Of a stretch of 43,505 nucleotides of DNA, positions 7,951 to 16,359 are shown piece after piece. How positions within the stretch are numbered: position 1 is the first letter of the stretch; every line of letters starts with the position of its first letter. The DNA is from an uncultured Oscillospiraceae bacterium (GTDB lineage Bacteria; Bacillota; Clostridia; Oscillospirales; Oscillospiraceae), in assembly GCA_934569045.1 (NCBI GenBank), contig CAKTJX010000021.1:1-43505 (forward strand), written 5' to 3'. A program made the translations under genes and the position numbers. The notes under the pieces are model-generated. The model was given only the letters and a program-made list of their open reading frames with translations, had not been told where the DNA came from and did no database searches.

Positions 7951-8765
7951 GCGAGGAGAATGTAAGGCGCATCGGCGCCTACCGGGTGGAGACGGTCCAC
8001 CCCGGCGTGTTCGCCATTGACGATGACCAGCAGGAATCCATGTATTTGATCTGCGGGGAGAAGCGGGCATTGCTGATCGACACCGGCAGCAATCCGGAAC
8101 CCCTGATGCCCTTGCTCCGGCAGCTGTGGCAGGGGGAGATCGTGCTGGCCCTGACCCACGCCCACTTTGACCATATGTACCACTGTGATGAGTTCGCCTC
8201 CGTCAGCGTGGGGGCGGAGGATATACGGGCCTGGCGGAAATCGCTGTGGCTGGTGGTGTTCCTGGGCACCGTGGGCAGCGGCAAAAAGGCCAAGCGCTAC
8301 CCCATGAAGCGCTACCACCCCCTGCGCACCGGGGACACCGTCGACCTGGGCGGCAAGACGCTGCGGGTGCTGGGGGCCAAGGGCCACAGCCCCGGAAGCC
8401 TCATCTTCATTGACGAGGCGGACAAGTGCCTCTTTATTGGGGACGCCTTCGGCTGGATGTGGATGCCCGGCTGCTCGGTGCTCAGCGAGTATATCGAGAG
8501 CCTGAACGCCCTGATTCCGGCCCTGAAGCCCTATGACGGTTACCTTGTGCTGGAGGGCCACCGGCTCCAGAATACCCCGGCAGGGGTGGCCCTGGAGGAT
8601 ATGCCCTCGGCCCGGCAGGACGCGGAAAATATGCGCGATCTCTGCGCGAAAATCCTGGCAGGAGAATTGCAGCCCGTGAAGCAGGAGCGGTTCTTCGGCT
8701 TCCGGACGGCGGAATACGCGGGCTGCGGCACCCATGTTGTCATTCGTAAAAGCAAGCTGAAATAA
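7947..8765 (+). CDS. Metallo-beta-lactamase fold hydrolase
   Basis: This 272-residue protein shows the zinc-binding signature HAHFDH at residues 71-76, followed by the later metal-ligand motifs KGHSPGS, FIGDAFG and LEGHR. It is a cytoplasmic hydrolase of the broad MBL superfamily (glyoxalase II, lactonases and others). Its ATG overlaps the TGA of the symporter gene, so the two probably act on the same compound, for example by hydrolysing an ester or lactone of the imported glycoside; that part is inference. No signal peptide is present. Confidence 0.85.
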   Translation: MSEENVRRIGAYRVETVHPGVFAIDDDQQESMYLICGEKRALLIDTGSNPEPLMPLLRQLWQGEIVLALTHAHFDHMYHCDEFASVSVGAEDIRAWRKSLWLVVFLGTVGSGKKAKRYPMKRYHPLRTGDTVDLGGKTLRVLGAKGHSPGSLIFIDEADKCLFIGDAFGWMWMPGCSVLSEYIESLNALIPALKPYDGYLVLEGHRLQNTPAGVALEDMPSARQDAENMRDLCAKILAGELQPVKQERFFGFRTAEYAGCGTHVVIRKSKLK

Positions 8766-8779
8766 TGCGTTGAAGACCT

Positions 8780-8948
8780 GTAGGGGCGGCTATCAGCCGC
8801 CCGGAGACGACCGGGCCTGAGCGTTTGGTCTCTACTGACTGCTTTCGATCCCTTCCGGGCGGCTAATAGCCGCCCCTACGAGGCTCAAAAATTATAAAAC
8901 GCCCAAAATATCCTTGGAATATGGAATATTTCAACAATTGATTCACAT
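8780..8948. repeat. Palindromic intergenic element, copy 3
   Basis: The 100-bp core is 8780-8879. The right flank carries the long AT-rich arm (GAGGCTCAAAAATTATAAAACG...) ending in TTGATTCACAT at 8938-8948, the terminal repeat seen in other copies. It begins 14 bases after the MBL gene stop. Confidence 0.88.
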
Positions 8949-8970
8949 GAATAGACAAAGGAGGAAAAAC

Positions 8971-9876
8971 GTGGAGGGAATCATTTGGTATCTGCCCTTT
9001 GAGGCAAATCTGATCCTCTGGCTCCAGGCTCTGGGGGCCGGGACGGGGCTGCAAAGCGCCCTGGTGCTGCTGAATAACTTCTTCTCGTTCCTGGGGGAGG
9101 AGATTTTGTGCATTGCGGTGATGGGCTTCGTCTACTGGGGGCTGGACAAGCGGAAGGGGGAGCGCATCGGCGCGGCCATCATGCTGGTCAATGTGTCCAT
9201 CGGCATGCTGAAAAATGTCTTCGCCAGACTCCGCCCCTGGGCCGCCCGGGAGGATATCCGCCTCCTGCGGGAGGTGGACGGCTTCTCCTTCCCCAGCGGC
9301 CACAGCGCCAACTGCACCTCTCTGTACCCCACAACGGCCTGGGAATACAAAAAGAACCGGGTGCTGACGGTGCTGGCCGTGGCCATCCCTCTGCTCTGCG
9401 GTCTCAGCCGGTGCTATGTGGGCGCACACTGGCCCACGGACGTGGTGGTGGGCTGGCTGGTGGGCCTGGGCATCTTCGCCCTGGTGGAGGCGGTGCTGCC
9501 GAAATTTTCCAGCAAGTACGCCTTCTACGGCCTGATGATCGCCATTGGCACGGTTGGCCTGTTCTACTGCAAGACCACCGACTATTTTAACGGCTACGGA
9601 ATGCTCATTGGCTTCACCCTGGGCCTCCGGTTTGAGGAGAAGCACACCCGCTTCGAGAACACCGCAAGCCCTCTGCTGGCGGCAGTCCGGACGGTGGTGG
9701 GCGGGGCCCTGTACTTTGCCCTCAGCGCCGCCATCAAGGCGTTTCTCAGCATCTTCCGGGTACAGGGCTTCGGGGGACTGCTGCTGCGGTCCGTGCGGTA
9801 TGGGCTGGTGGTGTTCCTGCTGATCGCCATTTATCCCTACGCGTTCCGGATTGAAAAGAAGTTCACAAAGAAATAA
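8971..9876 (+). CDS. PAP2-family membrane phosphatase
   Basis: This protein of about 301 residues has several membrane helices and all three phosphatase motifs of the PAP2 family: KNVFARLRP (motif 1), FSFPSGHSA (motif 2) and SRCYVGAHWPTDVVVG (motif 3, with the catalytic His and Asp). It probably dephosphorylates a lipid phosphate such as undecaprenyl pyrophosphate or phosphatidic acid at the membrane surface. I choose GTG at 8971, preceded by AAAGGAGG (8957-8964); the in-frame ATG at 8914 lies inside the repeat arm and has no ribosome site. Confidence 0.88.
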   Translation: MEGIIWYLPFEANLILWLQALGAGTGLQSALVLLNNFFSFLGEEILCIAVMGFVYWGLDKRKGERIGAAIMLVNVSIGMLKNVFARLRPWAAREDIRLLREVDGFSFPSGHSANCTSLYPTTAWEYKKNRVLTVLAVAIPLLCGLSRCYVGAHWPTDVVVGWLVGLGIFALVEAVLPKFSSKYAFYGLMIAIGTVGLFYCKTTDYFNGYGMLIGFTLGLRFEEKHTRFENTASPLLAAVRTVVGGALYFALSAAIKAFLSIFRVQGFGGLLLRSVRYGLVVFLLIAIYPYAFRIEKKFTKK

Positions 9877-9880
9877 CGAA

Positions 9881-9901
9881 AGGACCGCGCTATGCGGTCC
9901 T
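9881..9901. terminator. Hairpin after the PAP2 gene
   Basis: AGGACCGC pairs with GCGGTCCT in a short perfect stem just after the PAP2 stop. It lies next to a larger bidirectional terminator. Confidence 0.6.
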
Positions 9902-9907
9902 CAAACG

Positions 9908-9945
9908 AAAAATCAGGGTGCGCAGATGCGCACCCTGAACTTTTT
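9908..9945. terminator. Bidirectional terminator between PAP2 and the malG-type gene
   Basis: A perfect 11-bp stem TCAGGGTGCGC/GCGCACCCTGA (9913-9938) with an AGAT loop has T tracts on both strands: TTTTT at 9941-9945 for the plus strand and AAAAA at 9908-9912 (read as T's) for the minus strand. It serves both convergent units. Confidence 0.88.
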
Positions 9946-10807
9946 AACCCTTCACCGCGCCGGCGGCCACACCCTTGATGATGTGCTTCTGGCAGGTCAG
10001 GTAGAAGATGATGACGGGGACGATGCTGATGAGGATCAGGGCCATGGTTGCGCCCATGTCCACGGAGCCGTAGGAGCCCTTCAGGTACTGAATGTGGATG
10101 GGAATGGTCATGTACTTCTTCCGGTCCAAAACCAGGTAGGGCAGGAGGTAGTCGTTCCACACCCACATGATTTCCAGCACGCCTACGGAGATTATGGTGG
10201 GCTTCATCATGGGCAGCACCACGGAGAAGAAGGTCTTCACCGGGCCGCAGCCATCGATGGCCGCCGCCTCCTCAATGGACAGGGGGATGGACTTGACGAA
10301 GCCGGAGAACATGAACACCGCCAGCCCCGCGCCAAAGCCTAAGTAGATAATGGGGATAGTCCAGGGGGTATTCAGGTGCAGGGTGTCCGCGGTCTTGGGC
10401 AGGGTGAACATCACCATCTGGAAGGGCACCACCATGGAGAAGACGCAGAGGTAGTACACGATCTTGCTGAAGGTGCTGCCTACCCGGGCGATATACCAGG
10501 CGGCCATAGAGGTACAGACCAGAATCAGGGCACTGGACACGATGGTAATAAACAAGCTGTAGAGCACGGACTTGACAAAGGGATAGTTGCCGAAGGTCAT
10601 GCCCTTGATGTAGTTGTTAAGGCCCACGAAGGACTGCTCGTTGGGGAATGCGAAGGTATCGGTGTTGACGTAGGCGTTGGCCTTGAAGGAGTTCATCAGC
10701 ACCAGAAAAATGGGCATCAGGTACACAACCGCGATCACGGCGAAAATCACCGTCAGGGCGGTTTTGCCCTTCTTCTCGCTTTGCAGGGTAGCAGGTTTCT
10801 TGGCCAT
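9944..10807 (-). CDS. ABC sugar transporter permease, MalG type (probably malto-oligosaccharide)
   Basis: This 287-residue permease has about six membrane segments and the ATPase-docking loop EEAAAIDGCGPVKTFFSVVLP. An early MPIFLVLMNSFK motif and a GAVKG C-terminus match the carbohydrate MalG side. Its ATG overlaps the last base of the upstream permease stop codon (TAATG), so the two are translationally coupled. It is the last gene of the transporter operon and ends at the bidirectional terminator. The malto-oligosaccharide assignment comes from malQ upstream. Confidence 0.9.
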   Translation of the reverse strand: MAKKPATLQSEKKGKTALTVIFAVIAVVYLMPIFLVLMNSFKANAYVNTDTFAFPNEQSFVGLNNYIKGMTFGNYPFVKSVLYSLFITIVSSALILVCTSMAAWYIARVGSTFSKIVYYLCVFSMVVPFQMVMFTLPKTADTLHLNTPWTIPIIYLGFGAGLAVFMFSGFVKSIPLSIEEAAAIDGCGPVKTFFSVVLPMMKPTIISVGVLEIMWVWNDYLLPYLVLDRKKYMTIPIHIQYLKGSYGSVDMGATMALILISIVPVIIFYLTCQKHIIKGVAAGAVKG

Positions 10808-11706
10808 TACTGCTGCACCTCCTTATCATGGGTAGACTTCATTTGCAGAATTCCGATAATCGCCACCAGGATGAAGAACAGCACGGCCTTTGCCTGGCCC
10901 ACGCCCTTGGTCTTGGAGGTGTTGGAGTTGACGATGTTCAGGGCCAGCATTTCCGTGGTGTGGATGGCACCCTGGTAGGGGCGGCCATTGGTCAGCGCCA
11001 GGTTCTGGTCATAGAGCTTGAAGGAGTTGGTCAGGGTCAGGAAGGTGCAGATGGTGATGGAGGGCATCACATTGGGGATGATGATGTTCCACAGGGTCTT
11101 CCACTCGGAAGCGCCGTCGATCTTGGCAGCCTCCAGCATATCCCCCGGCACTGCCTGCAAGCCCGCAATATAAATAATCATCATATAGCCGATCTGCTGC
11201 CAGCACATCAGGATGATCAGACCCCAGAAGCCGTACTTGGAGTTTAAGAGAATGGACGTGCCGTAGTGGGACAGGATGCCGTCAAAGATCATGGACCAGA
11301 TATAGCCCAGGACGATGCCGCCGATCAGGTTGGGCATGAAGAACACGGTCCGAAAAATATTGGAGCCCTTGATGCCCTTGGTCAGCAGGTACGCCACCGT
11401 AAAGGCCAGGATATTGATAATCAGCAGGGAGACCAGGGCGAACATGGCCGTATACCAGAAGGCATGCAGGAAGCTCTCGTCCTGGAAGGCCTTGATATAG
11501 TTGGAGAAGCCCGTCCAGCTCCACACGCTGGTGGTTCTGAAGTCACAGAAGGACAGGAAAATGCCCTTGGCAAAGGGATAAAGGAAGCCGATGCAGAAGG
11601 CAATAAAGGTGGGAAGCAGAAACAGGGGGAAGCATTTCTGAATGGGGCGGCGGACCAGGACGGAGTTCAGGGCCGCGCCGTCGTTTTTCGGTTGTTTCAG
11701 TGCCAT
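10807..11706 (-). CDS. ABC sugar transporter permease, MalF type (probably malto-oligosaccharide)
   Basis: This 299-residue permease carries the docking loop EAAKIDGASEWKTLWNIIIP and FLLPTFIAFCIGFLYPFAKG in its first membrane segment. I choose the ATG at 11706 (MALKQPKN): the minus-strand ribosome site GAGAGGAGAG is eight bases away, whereas for the in-frame ATG at 11712 it is too close. It overlaps its partner permease gene by one base and lies 95 bases after the binding-protein gene. Confidence 0.9.
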   Translation of the reverse strand: MALKQPKNDGAALNSVLVRRPIQKCFPLFLLPTFIAFCIGFLYPFAKGIFLSFCDFRTTSVWSWTGFSNYIKAFQDESFLHAFWYTAMFALVSLLIINILAFTVAYLLTKGIKGSNIFRTVFFMPNLIGGIVLGYIWSMIFDGILSHYGTSILLNSKYGFWGLIILMCWQQIGYMMIIYIAGLQAVPGDMLEAAKIDGASEWKTLWNIIIPNVMPSITICTFLTLTNSFKLYDQNLALTNGRPYQGAIHTTEMLALNIVNSNTSKTKGVGQAKAVLFFILVAIIGILQMKSTHDKEVQQ

Positions 11707-11800
11707 AGTCATCTCTCCTCTCTCGAGAATTTCAAAAAACCGGGGCGAGCGAACCCGCTCGCCCCGGTGCATCGGGTCAGATGAAGCGAAAAGCTCTTTG

Positions 11801-13081
11801 TTACGCGTGATCCTTGGCGTAGCAGGTAGCCCAGCCGTCCACGAAAGCGGTCTCCACAGCGGACCAGTCGCCGGTACCGGCGGTGTACTGGGTCAGAGCG
11901 TCCACAACGCCGGCTCTCCAGTCGTCCACAGCGGGGGTCCAGTTGAAGGCCCAGGTCACGGTGTAGTTACCGGCGGCAACCAGAGCGTTGGCATCGGCAA
12001 AGAACACGTTCTCAGGAGTCTTGGCGTTCTTGAAGGGGCAGGGTCCGAAGTTCTCAGCCAGCATGGTGGTGCCCTCGTCAGAGGTGACGACCCACTTCAT
12101 GAAGTCCAGGGTGGCCTTCTGGTTAGCCTCGGGGGCCTTCTTGTTGACGGCCCAGCAGTTCTCGGTGCCGGAGCACAGACCTGCCTTCTCCTCACCGGGG
12201 ACGCCGCAGTAAATGGGGATCATGGCCAGATCGTCCTTGTTCATGCCAAAGGTGCCGGTCAGGTTGGAGTACTCCCAGGTGCCGTTCTGATAGAACACAG
12301 CCTGTCCCTGGCCAAACTCGGCCTCGGCCTGGTCGCCGGTGGCGGTGGTCAGGTCAGCGCCGGTGGTGGCGGAGTCGGTGGTGTACAGGTCCCAGATCTG
12401 CTTGAAGTTGTCCAGATAAGCGTTGGTGATGGTGGCGGGCTGCTCGGTCACGCCGTCGTCACGGAACTGGTAGTACAGGGGCATGTTAGCCAGGTGGCCG
12501 GAGAATCTCCAGGAAGAGGAGCCGTCCAGACCGGCGGAGGTGAAGGCATCAAAGCCCAGGTCGTTGGCGCGGGCGTGGATGTCGTCAGCAATGGTCTTCA
12601 GGGTGGCGAAGTCCTTGATGTCGGTAATTTCGTAACCCGCCTGCTTCAGCAGGGCCTTGTTCACGATGATGCCGAAGGACTCGTAGCAGTAGCCGATGGA
12701 CAGGATGGAGCCGTCCGCGCCCTTCAGGTTGAAGTCGTCGGTGGTCATCTCGTTGTATACATCGGTGCCCCGCAGATCCAGGCACCAGTCGCCATAGGCA
12801 TTAATGGCACCCTGGTTGCCGGCCTGGAACATGGTGGGCGCTTCGCTCTTATCCAGTTCCGCGGTGAGGGTATCGTCGTATGTACCGGCGGCGGCGGTCA
12901 CAACGGTAACCTTTACGCCGGTCTGCTTGGTGTAGGTCGCTGCCAGCTCCTGCCAGGCGGCGTCTGCTTCGGGCTTAAAGTTCAGGTAGTAAACGCTGCC
13001 GGAAGAAGACTTCTTGCCGCAGCCCGCGAACAGGCCTACGACCAGAACCAGAGTCAGGAGAATCGCAAAAGTCTTTTTCAT
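11801..13081 (-). CDS. ABC transporter substrate-binding lipoprotein, MalE-like
   Basis: This 426-residue lipoprotein has a signal peptide ending in the lipobox FAGC (Cys21), then a short Lys/Ser linker and a family-1 solute-binding domain starting SVYYLNFKPEADAAW, a form common in bacterial maltodextrin/sugar binders. The start at 13081 is preceded by TTGGAGG; an in-frame upstream ATG at 13108 would spoil the signal peptide. It is followed by two permease genes and preceded on the same strand by malQ, so malto-oligosaccharide is the best substrate guess. Its promoter region carries an unusual hairpin. Confidence 0.88.
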   Translation of the reverse strand: MKKTFAILLTLVLVVGLFAGCGKKSSSGSVYYLNFKPEADAAWQELAATYTKQTGVKVTVVTAAAGTYDDTLTAELDKSEAPTMFQAGNQGAINAYGDWCLDLRGTDVYNEMTTDDFNLKGADGSILSIGYCYESFGIIVNKALLKQAGYEITDIKDFATLKTIADDIHARANDLGFDAFTSAGLDGSSSWRFSGHLANMPLYYQFRDDGVTEQPATITNAYLDNFKQIWDLYTTDSATTGADLTTATGDQAEAEFGQGQAVFYQNGTWEYSNLTGTFGMNKDDLAMIPIYCGVPGEEKAGLCSGTENCWAVNKKAPEANQKATLDFMKWVVTSDEGTTMLAENFGPCPFKNAKTPENVFFADANALVAAGNYTVTWAFNWTPAVDDWRAGVVDALTQYTAGTGDWSAVETAFVDGWATCYAKDHA

Positions 13082-13136
13082 TTCAGTTCCTCCAAAAATT
13101 ATTTGCATAAACGGCCATTGGCCGGTAATGCCGCAG

Positions 13137-13185
13137 GAAAAAATACCTGCACATCGGATTTATACAAATCTTCTGTGCAGGTATT
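13137..13185 (-). terminator. Promoter-proximal terminator-like hairpin (possible attenuator)
   Basis: Read on the minus strand, AATACCTGCACA pairs with TGTGCAGGTATT (12 bp). An inner GATTT/AAATC stem fills the loop, and a run of six or more T's follows. The hairpin overlaps the predicted transcription start of the MalE-like operon. It could instead be the terminator of malQ, which ends about 95 bases upstream. Confidence 0.7.
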
Positions 13186-13215
13186 ATTATACAACACGTG
13201 TATATGCAAAGTCAA
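13186..13215 (-). promoter_or_regulatory. Promoter of the MalE-like operon with operator-like palindrome
   Basis: On the minus strand TTGACT (complement of 13210-13215) and TATAAT (complement of 13186-13191) are 18 bases apart. The spacer contains the perfect 8-bp palindrome ACACGTGT with a central CG, the shape expected of a LacI-family operator. Repressor binding there would block RNA polymerase. Confidence 0.65.
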
Positions 13216-13278
13216 CAAAGAAGTGACGCTTTTCCTTAGTCGAAGGTGCCAAATCAACCGTTTTCTTTTTGTTCACAT

Positions 13279-14778
13279 TTAACAAGACTTTACATTTTCA
13301 TCGTTTTTCGGCGCCCGGTCATACCGCTGCGTCAGCTCGAAAATCTTCGCAGCCAGCGCCTTGGTATTGTAGCCCTTTTTCACCCGCCAGGTCCAGTTGG
13401 AGCCCATGGTGCCGGGGAAATTCATCCGGGCCTCGCCGCCTAAATTCAGGTAATCCTGGAGCTGCACAATGGCCCGGTCGGAGACGGAGCTCATGGCGGT
13501 GCGGATGGTGCCCCAGACGTAGCCCTCCTTCTTCGTCAGGGTCATGTAGTCCGCCGCGATCTTCACCGCCTCCGGAGAAACCTCCTGGAACCACTGGCGC
13601 ATGGTCATGTTGTCATGGGTGCCGGTGTAGCAGACGGTGTTCTGGGTGTAGGTGTGGGGCCGGTACTCGCTGGGCTCCTTGGAGTCAAAGGCGAATTCCA
13701 GCACCTTCATGCCGGGATAGCCGGACTGCCCCCGCAGGTCCAGCACCTCCTGGGTCAAAAAGCCCAGATCCTCCGCAATAAAGTTCAGCTGGGGCAGCCC
13801 CTGCTTCAGGGCATTTACAAAGGACATGCCGGGGCCCTTGACCCAATGGCCGTTCCGGGCGGTCTCGTCCCCATAGGGCACGGACCAGAAGGATTCAAAG
13901 CCCCGGAAATGATCCAGCCGCACCACGTCAAAGAGCTTCCCCGCGGCACCCAGCCGCTCCAGCCACCACTTGTAGCCCGTTTCCTCCATCACGTCCCAGC
14001 GGTAGAGGGGGTTGCCCCAGAGCTGGCCATCGGCAGTGAAGGCATCCGGGGGGCACCCGGCCACGGCGGTGGGGGTCAGGTCCTCGTCCAGCTGGAAGAG
14101 CTGGGGGTCCTTCCAGACCTCCACGGAGTCGTAGGGCACATAGATAGGCACGTCCCCAATGAGCTCAATGCCCAGCTCCCCCGCCTTTTTCCGCAGGGCA
14201 TCCCACTGCTTGTAGAATTCGTACTGCACGAAGCAGTAGAAGCGGATGGAATCCGCCAGGGTCTGCCGTGCCTCTTCCAACGCCTCGGCCTTCCGCAGCT
14301 TCAGCCCCTGCTCCCACTGGAACCAGGGGGCGAAGCCGTGGGACTCCTTCAGAGCCATATACAGGGCGAAGTCCGGCAGCCACTGGGCGTTGCGCTTGAG
14401 AAAGGCGTTCAGGGCCCGGTCATTGCGGAAGCGGCTGTAGGCGGTTTTCAGAATGGGGGTCCGGCCGTTGTAGAGCTTTCCGAAGTCCACTTTGCCCTCG
14501 TCATCGCCCCAGTCCACGGAGTTCAGCTCCTCTTTGGTGAGAAGATGCTGCCGCACCAGGGCATCCAGGTCGATGAGGTAGGGATTGCCCGCGTAGGCAG
14601 AGCAGGACTGATAGGGCGAGTCCCCATACCCCGTGGGCCCTAAGGGCAGCATCTGCCAGGACTGCTGGCCGGAAGCCTTCAGGAAATCCAGGAACGCATA
14701 GGCACTTTTGCCCATGGTGCCCACCCCGTAGGGCCCGGGCAGAGATGTGATGTGCATGAGAATACCGGCTTTGCGCAT
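13279..14778 (-). CDS. malQ: 4-alpha-glucanotransferase (amylomaltase)
   Basis: This 499-residue GH77 enzyme transfers glucan segments between malto-oligosaccharides and releases glucose in the cytoplasm. Hallmarks are the start AGILMHITSLPGPYGVG, QMLPLGPTGYGDSPYQS, VRLDHFRGFESFW with the nucleophile Asp, FIAEDLGFLT with the acid/base Glu, and TGTHDNMTMRQWF. Length and domain order are normal for the Firmicutes type. ATG at 14778 is preceded by AAAGGAG on the minus strand; longer in-frame extensions run into repeat DNA. It lies upstream of the MalEFG-type transporter in the same direction, so uptake and processing of starch fragments are probably linked. Confidence 0.95.
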   Translation of the reverse strand: MRKAGILMHITSLPGPYGVGTMGKSAYAFLDFLKASGQQSWQMLPLGPTGYGDSPYQSCSAYAGNPYLIDLDALVRQHLLTKEELNSVDWGDDEGKVDFGKLYNGRTPILKTAYSRFRNDRALNAFLKRNAQWLPDFALYMALKESHGFAPWFQWEQGLKLRKAEALEEARQTLADSIRFYCFVQYEFYKQWDALRKKAGELGIELIGDVPIYVPYDSVEVWKDPQLFQLDEDLTPTAVAGCPPDAFTADGQLWGNPLYRWDVMEETGYKWWLERLGAAGKLFDVVRLDHFRGFESFWSVPYGDETARNGHWVKGPGMSFVNALKQGLPQLNFIAEDLGFLTQEVLDLRGQSGYPGMKVLEFAFDSKEPSEYRPHTYTQNTVCYTGTHDNMTMRQWFQEVSPEAVKIAADYMTLTKKEGYVWGTIRTAMSSVSDRAIVQLQDYLNLGGEARMNFPGTMGSNWTWRVKKGYNTKALAAKIFELTQRYDRAPKNDENVKSC

Positions 14779-15095
14779 AGTTGACACTCCTTTTTTATGA
14801 ACCTCTTCTAAGCTTCCCCTCCGGGGAAGCTGGCAGGGCGCAGCCCTGACTGATGAAGGCGGTATAGACTGAACATTTGTATAGGCTTGGGCGAATTCGT
14901 ACAATGCGAATCAAAAGTTGGGGCCCGTAGGGGCGGCTATTAGCCGCCCGGAAACAACTGAGCCTGAGCGTTTGGTTTTCACTGCTCACTTTCGATACCT
15001 TCCGGGCGGCTGATAGCCGCCCCTACGAGACTCAAAAGTTTCTAAGCGTCCAAAATATCTGCGAAATTTGGAATATTTCGGCTCTTGATTCGCAT
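14779..15095. other. Intergenic region between malQ and lrgB
   Basis: No gene is supported. It holds a GC-rich repeat (14812-14862) and a near full-length palindromic element (14903-15096). I could not find a convincing malQ promoter by eye. Confidence 0.6.
14812..14862. repeat. GC-rich double-hairpin repeat
   Basis: AGCTTCCCCTCCGGGGAAGCT is a hairpin and is followed by GGCAGGGCGCAGCCCTGACTGATGA, a second hairpin. The second half recurs at 22787-22822. Similar sequences are, from memory, common in gut Clostridia genomes. Confidence 0.65.
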
Positions 15096-15096
15096 T
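14903..15096. repeat. Palindromic intergenic element, copy 4 (full length, 194 bp)
   Basis: Terminal inverted repeats AATGCGAATCAA (14903-14914) and TTGATTCGCATT (15085-15096) flank the 100-bp core (14927-15026) and the AT-rich arm. The 3-base sequence TAC is found directly outside both ends, suggestive of a target-site duplication. The right end touches the lrgB stop codon. Confidence 0.88.
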
Positions 15097-15788
15097 TACA
15101 ATAGAGAATATAATGCAGGGCACAAAATTGCCGTCAGAATCCCCGCCACCACCAGAGACAAGCTGCTCACCGCGCCGGTGAGTTCGGAGATTTCGGAGGC
15201 GCGGCTGGTGCCGACTACATGGGAGGCGGTGCCGAAGGCCACGCCCTGGGCCACCTCGCCCTCAATTTTGAACAGCTTACACAGGCTGCTGCCGAAGATA
15301 TTGCCCAGGATTCCGGTAATGATGATCACCGCCGTGGTCACCGCCGGGATGCCCCCCAGCTGCTCGCTGATGGCGATGCCCATGGCGGTGGTGATGCTCT
15401 TGGGCAGCAGGGTCGCCACCATGGCGTCCTCCAGCAGGAACACCCGGCACAGCAGCGCCACGCAGCCGAGGCTCACCAGCGTCCCCGCCAGCACCCCTAA
15501 GAGGATGGCCGGAAGGTTCCTTTTCAGCACCTTCACCTGCTCATACAGCGGCACCGCCAGGCACACGGTGGCAGGGGTCAGCAGCCAGGAAAAGGTGCCG
15601 CAGCCCGCCTGATAGTCCTTGGCGGAAATTCCCGTAACCCCCAGCACGGCGATCACCAGAATCACCGCAACCAGGATGGGGTTGCAGATGGGGCTTTTCA
15701 GCTTCTTTTGCAGCCAAAGGCCGAATTCATAGGCCCCCAGGGTCAGGACGATGGAGAAGAGGGCCGTGCTCGTCAACGTATCAGCCAT
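15096..15788 (-). CDS. lrgB: LrgB/CidB family membrane protein
   Basis: This 230-residue, very hydrophobic protein of the LrgB family contains the typical segments LLTPATVCLAVPLYEQ, PKSITTAMGIAISEQLGG and SHVVGTSRASEISE. Members work with LrgA/CidA in holin-like control of murein hydrolases, or in pyruvate and other small-acid transport. Its ATG (15788) overlaps the end of lrgA by eight bases, so the pair is co-translated. Its TAA stop overlaps the last base of a repeat element. Confidence 0.93.
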   Translation of the reverse strand: MADTLTSTALFSIVLTLGAYEFGLWLQKKLKSPICNPILVAVILVIAVLGVTGISAKDYQAGCGTFSWLLTPATVCLAVPLYEQVKVLKRNLPAILLGVLAGTLVSLGCVALLCRVFLLEDAMVATLLPKSITTAMGIAISEQLGGIPAVTTAVIIITGILGNIFGSSLCKLFKIEGEVAQGVAFGTASHVVGTSRASEISELTGAVSSLSLVVAGILTAILCPALYSLL

Positions 15789-16140
15789 GCTTCTTCTCCC
15801 CCTTCTTGACCATGAGCCCGGTGACCAGGCCGGACACGGCAAACACCAGCACCGTAGACACCGCCAGAATCACCAGAATCGGCACAAGGCTCCCGGCAAT
15901 GCCCGCCCAGACCTCTACAATGTTCACCGCCGGGGACACAAACAGCAGCCCCATAATGGCAATCAGGAACTTGCTCACCGCATCCACCTGATGCAGCTTC
16001 ACAATCCCAATCTGCAGCGCCAGAAACAGCAGCACCAGCCCATAAATCGCCGCGGGAATGGGCAGGGGAATGATCAGATACAAAAGCTCCCCCAGAAGGG
16101 TAAAGCCAAAAATAATTGTCGCTTGATAGATGTACTTCAT
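15781..16140 (-). CDS. lrgA: LrgA/CidA family holin-like protein
   Basis: This 119-residue protein has four hydrophobic segments and the family pattern LLGELLYLIIPLPIPAAIYGLVLLFLAL, then GLLFVSPAVNIVE. It is the small holin-like partner of LrgB. It is first in the two-gene operon and overlaps lrgB by eight bases. A palindromic element arm with AT-rich sequence lies directly upstream and may include its promoter. No LytTR-type regulator gene is nearby. Confidence 0.93.
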   Translation of the reverse strand: MKYIYQATIIFGFTLLGELLYLIIPLPIPAAIYGLVLLFLALQIGIVKLHQVDAVSKFLIAIMGLLFVSPAVNIVEVWAGIAGSLVPILVILAVSTVLVFAVSGLVTGLMVKKGEKKHG

Positions 16141-16163
16141 AGATCTCTCTTCTTGTTGTTAAA

Positions 16164-16349
16164 AACTTTTGAGTCTCGCTGGATATTTCACGGATATTTT
16201 GGGCATTTTATAACTTCTGAGCCTTGTAGGGGCGGCTATTAGCCGCCCGGAAGGTATCGAAAGTGAGCTGTGAAAACGAAACGCTCAGGCCTCGTCGTTT
16301 CCGGGCGGCTAATAGCCGCCCCTACGGGCCCCAACTATTGATTCGCATT
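16164..16349. repeat. Palindromic intergenic element, copy 5
   Basis: The 100-bp core is 16226-16325. The left arm AAACTTTTGAGTCTCG (from 16164) and AT-rich stretch precede it, and TTGATTCGCATT closes it at 16338-16349. It separates lrgA from the esterase gene. Confidence 0.88.
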
Positions 16350-16359
16350 GTCAATTGAT

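Noticed and set aside
11642..13282. 546-codon plus-strand ORF opposite the MalE-like gene
   Set aside because: It is a mirror frame of the lipoprotein gene, without a ribosome site or family features.
15096..16140. Phage holin/endolysin pair
   Set aside because: The two proteins match LrgA and LrgB, chromosomal holin-like proteins; no endolysin is adjacent.
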